From NCBI GenBank assembly GCA_002339265.1, contig DDKG01000149.1, forward strand, positions 1 through 7,837: 7,837 nucleotides of DNA. The letters are read 5' to 3'. Shown here piece after piece: positions 1-6,857 of the stretch. Source of the DNA: Massilia sp. UBA2604 (lineage in GTDB: Bacteria; Pseudomonadota; Gammaproteobacteria; Burkholderiales; Burkholderiaceae_D). Each line of letters opens with the position of its first letter. Position 1 is the first letter of the stretch. The translations under genes and the position numbers were made by a program. A model generated the notes under the pieces. That model was not told the origin of the DNA, searched no databases, and saw only the letters and a program-made list of their open reading frames with translations.

Positions 1-213
1 TTCACCAGCAAGATGGCGCGCAGCTTCGCCAAGCACGAGACCGTGATCGTCGGCGACCGCCTGGACGCCGACATCCTCGGCGCCAACCGCTTCGGCATCG
101 AGAGCTGCTGGTTCAATCCCGGCCGCCTGGCCAACGATTCGCAGGCGATCCCGAGCTGCGAAGTCGCCAGCCTGCACGACATCGTCGCCTCACTGCGCGG
201 CCTGGCCGCCTGA
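1..213 (+). CDS. HAD-superfamily hydrolase, C-terminal fragment (YjjG-like nucleotidase probable)
   Basis: This is the last 70 codons of a gene that begins before the window; the frame is open from base 1 (FTSKMARS...) and ends at TGA 211-213. An internal ATG at 13 is unlikely to be the true start because the reading frame is open on its upstream side. The visible part holds HAD motif IV: VIVGDRLDADILGANRFG, with the GD...D acidic pair that helps bind the catalytic Mg2+, followed by IESCWFNPGR. The combination of GDxxxxDIxGAxxxGI with a CWFNP tail is typical of YjjG-type 5'-nucleotidases, which dephosphorylate non-canonical pyrimidine nucleotides in the cytoplasm. The nucleophile Asp and the cap domain lie outside the window, so the subfamily is inferred. 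Related phosphatases such as phosphoglycolate phosphatase are the main alternative. Its last 24 bp overlap the end of the convergent cyclase gene. Confidence 0.8.
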   Translation, partial: FTSKMARSFAKHETVIVGDRLDADILGANRFGIESCWFNPGRLANDSQAIPSCEVASLHDIVASLRGLAA

Positions 214-1770
214 TTCCTCGGGCGCGCAGCCGTCGCCGCACACGCGGTTGCGGCCGCGCCGCTTGGCTTCGTACAGCTGCCGGTCCGCGCGCGCGACGAG
301 GTCGCGCGCGTCCATGGGCGGGGCCAGGGCGGCCACGCCCAGGCTGGCGCTGACGACCCCCAGCGGTGATTCCTGGTGCGGTATTTGCAGCGCCAGGATC
401 TCGGCGCGGATGCGCTCCGCCACCGCCGTCGCCCCGGCCAGGTCTGTGTTCGGCAGGACGATGGCGAACTCCTCGCCGCCGTAGCGCGCCGCCAGGTCGT
501 CGTTGCGGTTGACCTGCCTGGCCAGCAGCCGGCCTACTTCTTCCAGGCAGGCGTCGCCGGCCGGATGGCCGTAGTGGTCATTGAATTTCTTGAAGTAGTC
601 GACGTCCAGCAGGATCAGCGCCAGCGGGGTGTTGCCGCGCGCCGCGCGCGCCAGCTCGTGGGCCAGCACGTCGTCGAAGCGGCGCCGGTTGGCAAGCCGC
701 GTCAGCGTGTCGGTATGGGCCAGCTCCTGCAGGCCCAGGTTGTCGCGCCGCAGGTCGTGCGAATAGGCGCGCAGCTTCTGGTCGAGGCGGTCACGGATGC
801 TGAACTGGCGTATCAGCTTGCGGGCGAATAGCGCGAACACGGCGGCGATGAGCAGGACTGCGGCGCCGATCAGCATGCTGAACCGCTTCCATGGACCGAG
901 CAGTTCCTCCTTCGTCTGGCCGACGGCGATCACGAAGGCGAAATTGTCGACTCTTCGGTAGCTGTAAAGGCGCTCGATGTTGTCGATCCGGGCTACCATG
1001 AAGTCGGAGCCTGTGGGGCGCTTCCTGATCGCCTGGAACACGGCGCCGTTCGACAGGTTGGTGCCGATCAGCTTGTCGTCGAAGGGGCGGCGGTAGACTA
1101 CCGTGCCGTCTTCGAGGGCCAGCAGGACCGTGCCGGTCTCGCCGACGTCCAGCTCATCGTAGATGCGTTCGAAGAAATTCACCTTCAGGGTCACCAGCGC
1201 CACACCCGCGAAGCTGCCGTCAGGGTTGTCGATGCGGCGCGAGATCGGCAGCACCCAGACACCGGTGGAGCGGCTCCTGACCGGATGTCCCACGTAGATG
1301 TCGCGGCCGGGATGGTTGCGGTGGTGCTGGAAATAGGCGCGGTCCGAATTATTGCCCTGAGGGGTGCCCGTGAGCGACGTCGCCAGCCAGCGGCCGTCGG
1401 CGGCGTACACGAAAATGCCGTGCAGTTCCGGCGTCGTCTCCGTCAGGACGACCAGGTGGGCCTGGAGCCGCTGCAGTGCATCGTCACCGATACCGTCGTG
1501 CTCCACCCGCTCGACGACGTTCGCCAGGGCCATGGTGGTGGCCTTCATCGCCGTTTCGACCTGGACCCCGACCATGCGCGCCACGTTCGTGGTCGCCACT
1601 TCGGTCTGCTCGATCTGCGAATGCCGCGACGACCAGATCAACCAGGCGGCGAAGGCGACCAGCAGGCCGCAGCCCAGGGCGGTGGCGGCCACCACCAGGC
1701 GCACGACGGGGCGCCGCTTGCCGCTCAGGCGTTCGACGTGGTTATCCAGGCTGTCGGTGGATGAATTCAA
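190..1770 (-). CDS. Membrane-anchored diguanylate cyclase with Cache-like sensor domain
   Basis: The protein has 526 residues and is predicted to make the second messenger cyclic di-GMP from two GTP. It starts with a basic cytoplasmic stretch, then transmembrane helix 1 (about 23-46). A roughly 250-residue periplasmic region (48-297) has the look of a dCache/PDC sensor (DRAYFQHH near 143, VLPISRRI near 173, VGETGTVLLALEDG near 209). Transmembrane helix 2 is about 298-317, followed by a short linker helix (320-350) and a GGDEF domain (352-512). The catalytic motif is GGEEF at 431-435, an accepted active variant. DVDYFKKFND at 389-398 carries the metal- and GTP-binding acidic residues. An RxxD inhibitory site (R422, D425) sits exactly five residues before GGEEF, so product inhibition is likely. 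No EAL or HD-GYP domain is present. The start is TTG at 1768-1770: a TGA lies three codons upstream in frame, so no earlier start is possible. The Cache ligand cannot be read from sequence. Confidence 0.93.
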   Translation of the reverse strand: MNSSTDSLDNHVERLSGKRRPVVRLVVAATALGCGLLVAFAAWLIWSSRHSQIEQTEVATTNVARMVGVQVETAMKATTMALANVVERVEHDGIGDDALQRLQAHLVVLTETTPELHGIFVYAADGRWLATSLTGTPQGNNSDRAYFQHHRNHPGRDIYVGHPVRSRSTGVWVLPISRRIDNPDGSFAGVALVTLKVNFFERIYDELDVGETGTVLLALEDGTVVYRRPFDDKLIGTNLSNGAVFQAIRKRPTGSDFMVARIDNIERLYSYRRVDNFAFVIAVGQTKEELLGPWKRFSMLIGAAVLLIAAVFALFARKLIRQFSIRDRLDQKLRAYSHDLRRDNLGLQELAHTDTLTRLANRRRFDDVLAHELARAARGNTPLALILLDVDYFKKFNDHYGHPAGDACLEEVGRLLARQVNRNDDLAARYGGEEFAIVLPNTDLAGATAVAERIRAEILALQIPHQESPLGVVSASLGVAALAPPMDARDLVARADRQLYEAKRRGRNRVCGDGCAPEESGGQAAQ

Positions 1771-1774
1771 TGCG

Positions 1775-1781
1775 CCTCACC
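1775..1781 (-). promoter_or_regulatory. Ribosome binding site supporting a TTG start for the cyclase
   Basis: On the minus strand GGTGAGG lies 4 nt before the TTG at 1768-1770. It supports this rare start codon, which is also the first possible start after the in-frame TGA. The spacing is shorter than ideal, so translation may be modest. Confidence 0.45.
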
Positions 1782-1960
1782 AGAAGATGGTTGCGAATCT
1801 TGTCCAAAAATTGTGCCATTAGAAAGAAAACCATGTCGCCGGACTGCAACGGCGCGCCCCCGCTTGCCTGATCCTGCACAGTTGTTGCCTTTTCTTTTAG
1901 GGTGGCTCGTGCGCAGGGAAAGCTTGGTCTACATTCTCGGCAGTACCCATTCCAGACAGT

Positions 1961-1965
1961 AGGAG
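1961..1965 (+). promoter_or_regulatory. Shine-Dalgarno site of the oxidase operon's first gene
   Basis: AGGAG lies 6 nt before the ATG at 1972. It is a near-ideal site and fixes the start of the 2Fe-2S subunit, so the Tat signal is included in the protein. Confidence 0.8.
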
Positions 1966-1971
1966 TTCGCC

Positions 1972-2607
1972 ATGACGAGCGGTCACCATCCATCCAGCCC
2001 GGCTCCCCAGGGCGCCCAGGTCAACCGGCGCGAGTTCGTCGTGTCGGTGCTGTCCGTGGCCGCGGCGAGCGGCGTCCATGCGGGCGGCGTCCAGGCCCAG
2101 GGCGCCGATGCCGCACCGGAGGTGCATGCCGGCGGCGTGCCGCTGACCTTCGTGGTCAACGGCCAGCAGCGCTCGCTCACGGTCGACCCCAGGACATCGG
2201 CGCTCGACCTGCTGCGCGAGCGGCTGGCGCTGACCGGCGCCAAGAAGGGCTGCGACCACGGCCAGTGCGGCGCCTGCACCATCCACATCGACGGCCGCCG
2301 CGTCGTGTCGTGCCTGACGCCTGCGTTGCAGCTCGAAGGCCGCCGGGTCGACACCATCGAAGGATTGCAGCGGCCCGACGGCAGCCTGCACCCGATGCAG
2401 CAAGCCTTCATCGACCACGACGCCCTGCAGTGCGGGTATTGCACGCCGGGCCAGATCATGGCGGCGATCGCCTGCGTCCGCGAGGGCAATGCGGGTTCGC
2501 CCGAGCGCATCAAGGAATACATGAGCGGCAATCTATGCCGCTGCGGCGCCTACAACGGCATCGTGGCCGCCATCGGCCAGGCCGCGGGCGAGATGGGAAA
2601 GGCTTGA
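1972..2607 (+). CDS. paoA: Periplasmic aldehyde oxidoreductase, 2Fe-2S subunit with Tat signal
   Basis: The 211-residue protein is the electron-transfer subunit of a xanthine-oxidase-family molybdoenzyme; it passes electrons from the molybdenum centre toward FAD. The N-terminus has a twin-arginine export signal: N-R-R-E-F with the arginines at 19-20, then a hydrophobic stretch and an Ala-rich cleavage region ending near residue 43. A plant-type ferredoxin domain (about 57-130) holds one cluster with C94, C99, C102 and C114 (GCDHGQCGACT...SC). The helical second domain holds the other with C154, C157, C189 and C191 (QCGYCTPGQI...NLCRCGAY). E. coli PaoA (YagT) has the same layout and its Tat signal exports the whole assembled trimer, so a periplasmic location is inferred. 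This protein is somewhat shorter than E. coli PaoA; the missing part appears to lie between GQI and MSGN. The next gene follows after 3 nt. An isoquinoline oxidoreductase-type subunit is the alternative, but the partner genes favour PaoA. Confidence 0.9.
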   Translation: MTSGHHPSSPAPQGAQVNRREFVVSVLSVAAASGVHAGGVQAQGADAAPEVHAGGVPLTFVVNGQQRSLTVDPRTSALDLLRERLALTGAKKGCDHGQCGACTIHIDGRRVVSCLTPALQLEGRRVDTIEGLQRPDGSLHPMQQAFIDHDALQCGYCTPGQIMAAIACVREGNAGSPERIKEYMSGNLCRCGAYNGIVAAIGQAAGEMGKA

Positions 2608-2610
2608 GCC

Positions 2611-3603
2611 ATGCGTGAATTCACCCTGATCCGTGCGCGCTCGGCAGCACAGGCCGTGCAAGCCATGGCCACCTACCCGGAAGCGCGCCTGATGGCCGGC
2701 GGCACCACCCTGTACGACTTGATGAAGCTCGGCGTCGAGCGTCCGCCGGCCATCGTCGACATCAACGCGATCGAGGAATTGCAAGCCTTCGACACCGGCG
2801 GCGCGCGCGAACTGGTGTTCGGCAGCCTGGCGCGCATGAGCGACGTGGCGGCCGACCCGCGCCTGGTCAAGGACTATCCGGCGCTGTCCGAATCGCTGTG
2901 GCGCGCGGCCTCGCAACAGCTGCGCAATATGGCCAGCCTGGGCGGCAACGTGTTGCAGCGCACGCGCTGCGCTTATTTTCGCGGCGGCGAGCCGTTCGCC
3001 TGCAACAAGCGCCAGCCCGGCAGCGGCTGCGCGGCGCTGGAAGGCATCGATCGCGGCCACGCCCTGCTGGGCACGAGCCCCAGCTGCATCGCCACCTATC
3101 CCGGCGACTTCGCCGTGGCGCTGGTCGCCTTCGACGCCGTGCTCGACGTGCTCGGCCCGAACGGCGTGCGCAGCATTCCGATGGAGGCGCTGCACCGCCT
3201 GCCGGGCGACCGGCCCGACCTCGAGACCACCCTGGCGCCGGGCGAGATCATCACCCGCATCCGCGTGCCGACCAGTAAGCTCGGGCGAGCCTCCACTTAC
3301 CACAAGATCCGCGACCGCGAATCGTATGCCTTCGCCCTCAGCTCGGCCGCCGTGGCCCTGGAGATGAACGGCAAGCGGGTCGCTCAGGCGCGCATCGCGC
3401 TCGGCGGCGTCGCCACCAAGCCGTGGCGTGCGCGCCTGGCCGAGCAGGGCCTCGTCGGGCGAGAACTCACCATCGAGACGGCGCTGGCGGCCGGCTTCGC
3501 CGCCTTCGTGGACGCCCGTCCTGGTCACCACAACGCCTTTCGCATCGAGCTCGGCGCCCGCACCGTGGCCGACGCGCTGATGATCGCTGCACAAAGGACT
3601 TGA
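2611..3603 (+). CDS. paoB: Periplasmic aldehyde oxidoreductase, FAD subunit with 4Fe-4S insertion
   Basis: The 330-residue protein is the flavin subunit that receives electrons from the 2Fe-2S clusters and hands them to the final acceptor. The FAD-binding pattern RLMAGGTTLYDLMKL (26-40) and SLGGNVLQRTRC (109-120) is that of the CO dehydrogenase/xanthine dehydrogenase flavoprotein family. Between these landmarks and the C-terminal domain is a four-cysteine segment: C120, C131 (CNKRQPGSGC), C140 and C159 (SCIATYPGD). It matches the segment that binds an extra 4Fe-4S cluster in E. coli PaoB (YagS). The C-terminal CO dehydrogenase flavoprotein domain covers about 225-328 (KIRDRESYAFALSSAAVAL, ALGGVATKPWRA). 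It has no signal peptide, as expected if the complex folds in the cytoplasm and is exported on the first subunit's Tat signal. The start ATG lies 3 nt after the previous stop, with a G-rich GGGAAAGG shortly before it; the next gene begins 1 nt after its stop. Confidence 0.92.
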   Translation: MREFTLIRARSAAQAVQAMATYPEARLMAGGTTLYDLMKLGVERPPAIVDINAIEELQAFDTGGARELVFGSLARMSDVAADPRLVKDYPALSESLWRAASQQLRNMASLGGNVLQRTRCAYFRGGEPFACNKRQPGSGCAALEGIDRGHALLGTSPSCIATYPGDFAVALVAFDAVLDVLGPNGVRSIPMEALHRLPGDRPDLETTLAPGEIITRIRVPTSKLGRASTYHKIRDRESYAFALSSAAVALEMNGKRVAQARIALGGVATKPWRARLAEQGLVGRELTIETALAAGFAAFVDARPGHHNAFRIELGARTVADALMIAAQRT

Positions 3604-3604
3604 G

Positions 3605-5806
3605 ATGAATGATTCCGCTTTCCCCAAACAGCCGCGCATCGATGCGCGCGACAAGGTCCGTGGCGCCGCACTGTATGCGGCCGACCAGGCGCTGCCCGGC
3701 ATGCTGCACGGCGCGCTGGCGGTAGCCACCGTCGCGCGCGGCGCGGTAAGGTCCATCGATACCCGGGCCGCGCGGGCGGTGCAGGGCGTGCGGCTGGTGC
3801 TGACCCACGCCGACATGGGCGAGTACAAGCCGGCCGGCCACTCGCTGGCCGGCGGCTTTGCCTTCCAGAGCATGCAGCCGATGCTGACCGACAGGATCGC
3901 CTACCGTGGCCAGCCGATCGCGCTGGTGGTGGCCGACACGCTGGAGGCCGCGACTGAAGCGGCCGCGCTGATCCGGGCGAAGTATGACGAGCAGCCGTGC
4001 CAGGTGACGCTGGACGCGCCGGCCAAGGACATCGTGCCGCAACATGGTTCGCCGCTGCCGCAGGAAATGTTCGCCGACAAGGTGGCGGGCGACGCCGACG
4101 CCGCTTATGCCGGCGCGGCGCACAAGATCGATGCCGAGTACCTGCACCCGGCTCAGCACCACAATCCGATCGAGCTGATCTCGACGGTCGCCGAATGGCG
4201 CAAGGGCACGCTGGTGATCCATGAGGGCACGCAGAACAGCGGGGCGGTCCGCCATGGCCTGGCCCGCCAGCTGGGTCTCGATCCGGCGCGCATCGAGGTG
4301 ATCTCGCCGCAGTGTGGCGGCGCCTTCGGCATGAAGAGCGCGCTGCAGATGCAGACCCTGCTGGCGGCAGTGGCGGCGCGCAAGCTCGGCCAACCGGTCA
4401 AGCTGGTGGTGCCACGCAGCCAGCTGTTCCACGACGCCAGCTTCCGTCCGGCCAGCCGCCACCACGTCCAGCTCGGCGCCGACGCGGCCGGCAATATCCT
4501 GGCGGCGGTCCACGAAGCCGACCACCAGACCTCGCGCCACGACCTGTTCCCGGCCTTGTACACCGAGATGAGCGCGCGCCTGTACGGCATCCCTAACTTT
4601 CGCGGGCGCGAGCGGCTGGTGCGCACCGACGTGCAGACGCCGGGCTATATGCGCGCGCCATTCGAGCACCCGGCGTCGTTCGCCTTCGAATCGGCGGTGG
4701 ACGAACTGGCGCAGCAGCTTGGGATCGATCCGGTCGAGCTACGCCTGCGTAACGACACCCAGACCGATGCACTGACCGGCAAGCCGCTGTCGTCGCGCTT
4801 CATGGCCGAATGCCTGCGCGAAGGCGCGCGCCGTTTCGGCTGGAGCCGGCGCAATGCGCGGCCGGCCTCGATGAAGGCGGCGGACGGCACGGCCATTGGC
4901 TGGGGCGTGGCCTGCGGCGCCTACAAGGCTGCGACCACCCCGAGCATCGCGCGCATCGCCGCGACCCGCGACGGCCGCATCCTGTTCACGGTAGGCGGCC
5001 ACGAGATGGGGCAGGGACTGCGCACCGCGATTGCCAACGCGCTGATGCGGCACTTGAAAGTCGAGCCGCAGGCGCTGGTGATCCAGGTCGGCGACACGCG
5101 TGGCGCGCCGCAGCACCTGACCGCCGGCTCCTGGGGCACGGCCAGCGCGGTGCCGGCGGCCGAAGAAGCGGCGCAGGCGCTGCTGGCCGAGCTGGCGCGG
5201 CTGGCCCCCGGCCACGACCCGGCTTTGAGGCCGGCCGAGGTGCTGGCGCTGGTCCAGCGCGAGCGCGTCGATGCCGAAGTGCGGCGCAAGGCGCCGGGCC
5301 AGCCGGACGCCGTCTACGGTCGCCTGCAGGGCGGCCTGCCGGCGCCCGTCGGGCCGGTCTATCCCGAATTCGTGTCGATGAGTTACGCGGTCCACTTCGT
5401 CGAGGTGAACGTGGAGCCGGTGACGCGCCGCATCCGCGTGCCGCGTGTGGTGAGCATGGTCGATTGCGGCCGCGTGGTCAGCCCGATAACGGCCGACAGC
5501 CAGATGCGCGGTGGCGTGGTGTGGGGCATCGGCGCCGCCTTGCGTGAAATCAGCGAAGTCGACCCGCGTTATGGCGGCTTCCTGAACGCCGACCTGGCCG
5601 AATACGTGCTGCCGGTGCACGCCGACATCGGGCACATCGACGTGGGCTTCATCGACCGGCCCGATCCACTGATCAATGCGAGCGGCGTCAAGGGCTTGGG
5701 AGAGGTGGCGATGGCGGGCGTGGCGGCGGCGATCGCCAATGCGGTGCACCATGCGACCGGCAAGCGCATCCGCCGCCTGCCGATCCGGATCGAAGACGTT
5801 CTATAA
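3605..5806 (+). CDS. paoC: Periplasmic aldehyde oxidoreductase, molybdopterin catalytic subunit
   Basis: The 733-residue protein is the catalytic subunit, expected to hydroxylate aldehydes to carboxylic acids with water as oxygen source; its length matches E. coli PaoC (YagR, 732). The N-terminal aldehyde oxidase a/b hammerhead domain spans about 10-130 (RIDARDKVRGAALYAADQ). Cofactor-binding motifs follow in order: CGGAFGMKS at 237-245, GYMRAPFEHP at 347-356, GGHEMGQG at 464-471, TAGSWGTAS at 506-514, and GVKGLGE ending at E700, the family's base-acting glutamate. By analogy with PaoC the cofactor would be molybdopterin cytosine dinucleotide. No signal peptide is present; export is inferred to be with the Tat-bearing small subunit. 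AAAGGA 6 nt before the ATG is a good ribosome site. MRAPFE departs from the MRAPGE of E. coli PaoC, so substrate range may differ. No PaoD/XdhC-type maturation gene follows; the next gene points the other way, 6 bp after this stop. Confidence 0.92.
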   Translation: MNDSAFPKQPRIDARDKVRGAALYAADQALPGMLHGALAVATVARGAVRSIDTRAARAVQGVRLVLTHADMGEYKPAGHSLAGGFAFQSMQPMLTDRIAYRGQPIALVVADTLEAATEAAALIRAKYDEQPCQVTLDAPAKDIVPQHGSPLPQEMFADKVAGDADAAYAGAAHKIDAEYLHPAQHHNPIELISTVAEWRKGTLVIHEGTQNSGAVRHGLARQLGLDPARIEVISPQCGGAFGMKSALQMQTLLAAVAARKLGQPVKLVVPRSQLFHDASFRPASRHHVQLGADAAGNILAAVHEADHQTSRHDLFPALYTEMSARLYGIPNFRGRERLVRTDVQTPGYMRAPFEHPASFAFESAVDELAQQLGIDPVELRLRNDTQTDALTGKPLSSRFMAECLREGARRFGWSRRNARPASMKAADGTAIGWGVACGAYKAATTPSIARIAATRDGRILFTVGGHEMGQGLRTAIANALMRHLKVEPQALVIQVGDTRGAPQHLTAGSWGTASAVPAAEEAAQALLAELARLAPGHDPALRPAEVLALVQRERVDAEVRRKAPGQPDAVYGRLQGGLPAPVGPVYPEFVSMSYAVHFVEVNVEPVTRRIRVPRVVSMVDCGRVVSPITADSQMRGGVVWGIGAALREISEVDPRYGGFLNADLAEYVLPVHADIGHIDVGFIDRPDPLINASGVKGLGEVAMAGVAAAIANAVHHATGKRIRRLPIRIEDVL

Positions 5807-5812
5807 GCAACT

Positions 5813-6721
5813 CTAAGCGGCCAGCTCCGGCGCCGCAACGGTGGCCGGACGCCGCGCATCGCGCCGCGGCGGCGCGCCGAACAGGCGCGCATACTCGCGC
5901 GTAAACTGCGAGCTGCTCTCGTAGCCGACCTCGAACGCCGCCTTGTTGGCGGTGGCTCCCTCATACAGCATCAGGCGCCGCGCCTCGATCAGGCGCAGGC
6001 GCTTCTGGTATTGCACCGGCGTCAGCGAGGTGTAGTCCTTGAAGTGCTTGTGGAAGGCCGACAGGCTCATCGATGCGGCCTGGGCCAGTTCCTCGACCCG
6101 CAGCTTCTGGTGGTAGGACAGGCGCAGCATCGCTACCGCGCGATTCAGCCGCACCGGATGCGCATCGGGCGCCATCGAGGCCCGCAATTGTGGTCCATGC
6201 ACGCCGTTGAGCAGCCAGAAATGCAGCTCGCGCATCAGGCCGGGATGCAGGATGGGCACCGCCTCGGGATGCGCGAGCAGGCGCATCAGGCGCCAGGCGC
6301 AATCGAGGATCGCGGCGTCGACGTCCTGCACCAGCATCGTCGTCGCCGGATCCGGCGCTCGAGGAGTGGCTTCGCGCAGCTGGTCGGCCAGCTCGGACAG
6401 CAAGGCCATGTCGAGTTCGATCGCCAGCGCGATATAGGGGCGCTCTGTCGATGCGGTCACGACCTGGCCCGTCACCGGCAGGTCGGCGCTGACGATGATC
6501 GCCTGGCCTTCGGCACACAGCTTTTCCTGGCGCCCGGCCAGCAAGTGCTTCTCGCCCTGCAGCACGAGGCAGACCAGCGGCCGGTAGGTCGATTCGAGCT
6601 TATCGCCCGGCTGGTCGAGACACATCATGCGCAGGCCCGGGATGGGCGTGAGCGCCAGCCCGTCGCGGTCGGCGTGGGCGCGGGCATAGGTGGCGACGGC
6701 GTCGAGTAATTCCTGGTTCAT
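5813..6721 (-). CDS. AraC-family transcriptional regulator with AraC_N domain
   Basis: Read from the ATG at 6719-6721 this is a 302-residue regulator. A TTG two codons upstream (6725-6727) would add only Met-Thr and neither start has a strong ribosome site, so I prefer ATG. The N-terminal half (about 25-185) matches the AraC_N effector-binding domain, with the hallmark stretches YRPLVCLVLQGEK, IIVSADLPVTGQV and ERPYIALAIELD. The C-terminal AraC DNA-binding domain has two helix-turn-helix units: about 207-228 (RVEELAQAASMSLSAFHKHFK) and 257-279 (TANKAAFEVGYESSSQFTREYARLFG), the second carrying the family's GYxSxSxFxREY signature. E. coli YqhC, which activates the aldehyde reductase gene yqhD in response to reactive aldehydes, is a plausible functional relative. 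The gene is divergent from a YahK-like aldehyde reductase and convergent with the paoABC operon, so control of aldehyde metabolism is a reasonable inference. The effector is not shown by the sequence. Confidence 0.9.
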   Translation of the reverse strand: MNQELLDAVATYARAHADRDGLALTPIPGLRMMCLDQPGDKLESTYRPLVCLVLQGEKHLLAGRQEKLCAEGQAIIVSADLPVTGQVVTASTERPYIALAIELDMALLSELADQLREATPRAPDPATTMLVQDVDAAILDCAWRLMRLLAHPEAVPILHPGLMRELHFWLLNGVHGPQLRASMAPDAHPVRLNRAVAMLRLSYHQKLRVEELAQAASMSLSAFHKHFKDYTSLTPVQYQKRLRLIEARRLMLYEGATANKAAFEVGYESSSQFTREYARLFGAPPRRDARRPATVAAPELAA

Positions 6722-6772
6722 GGTCAATAGTGTGCCGCCGGTTGCTGTTGCTGTCCAGTGAAGCGCGTTTTC

Positions 6773-6793
6773 ATCGGCGCCGATTCATGAATC
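6773..6793. promoter_or_regulatory. Two overlapping 12-bp perfect palindromes, candidate operator
   Basis: ATCGGCGCCGAT (6773-6784) and GATTCATGAATC (6782-6793) are each perfect 12-bp inverted repeats and share three bases. They lie about 50 bp before the regulator's start, where they could cover its promoter. AraC-family proteins more often bind direct repeats, so another dimeric regulator may be the reader. The function is inferred from position and symmetry only. Confidence 0.35.
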
Positions 6794-6857
6794 CCCGTCA
6801 TAAGCCCAGTCAAATTCGGACCCGTTCCAGGCATGAATTTGCGACTACCATGCATTA

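Larger units (their letters stand above)
1771..1971. promoter_or_regulatory. Divergent promoter region between the cyclase and aldehyde oxidase genes
   Basis: These 201 bp separate the leftward cyclase from the rightward oxidase operon and must hold, or lie next to, both promoters. About 1790-1840 is clearly richer in A/T than the coding sequence around it, including a run of five A near 1806, as expected of a promoter zone. I could not find a convincing -35/-10 pair for either gene. The best -10-like hexamer for the oxidase operon is TACATT at 1930-1935, which has no good -35 partner. No clear operator palindrome or small gene was seen. Confidence 0.5.

Noticed and set aside
13..15. ATG at 13 as the start of a small 66-residue protein
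   Set aside because: The frame is open upstream to base 1 and the translation is the C-terminal part of a HAD hydrolase, so it is a truncated gene and not a small one.
1930..1935. TACATT as the -10 box of the oxidase operon
   Set aside because: It matches four of six bases but has no acceptable -35 at 16-18 bp; too weak to annotate as a promoter.
2533..3873. 446-codon open frame on the minus strand opposite the FAD subunit
   Set aside because: It lies opposite strongly recognised genes, has an Arg/Ala/Gly/His-rich low-complexity composition and no known domain; long antisense frames are expected in such GC-rich DNA.
3467..4669. 400-codon minus-strand open frame opposite the molybdopterin subunit
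   Set aside because: It is an antisense shadow of paoC with the same unnatural composition and no ribosome site that I could recognise.
4739..5752. 337-codon minus-strand open frame within paoC
   Set aside because: It mirrors codon bias of the sense gene (His/Arg/Gln rich) and resembles no protein family.
5818..5847. Possible terminator hairpin, CGGCCA paired with TGGCCG
   Set aside because: The arms are only 6 bp, the loop is 18 nt, and no T-run follows on either strand; it also lies within the regulator's coding sequence.
6725..6727. TTG as the regulator's start codon
   Set aside because: It is two codons before an ATG and has no better ribosome site, so the ATG at 6719-6721 is the simpler choice; the difference is two residues.
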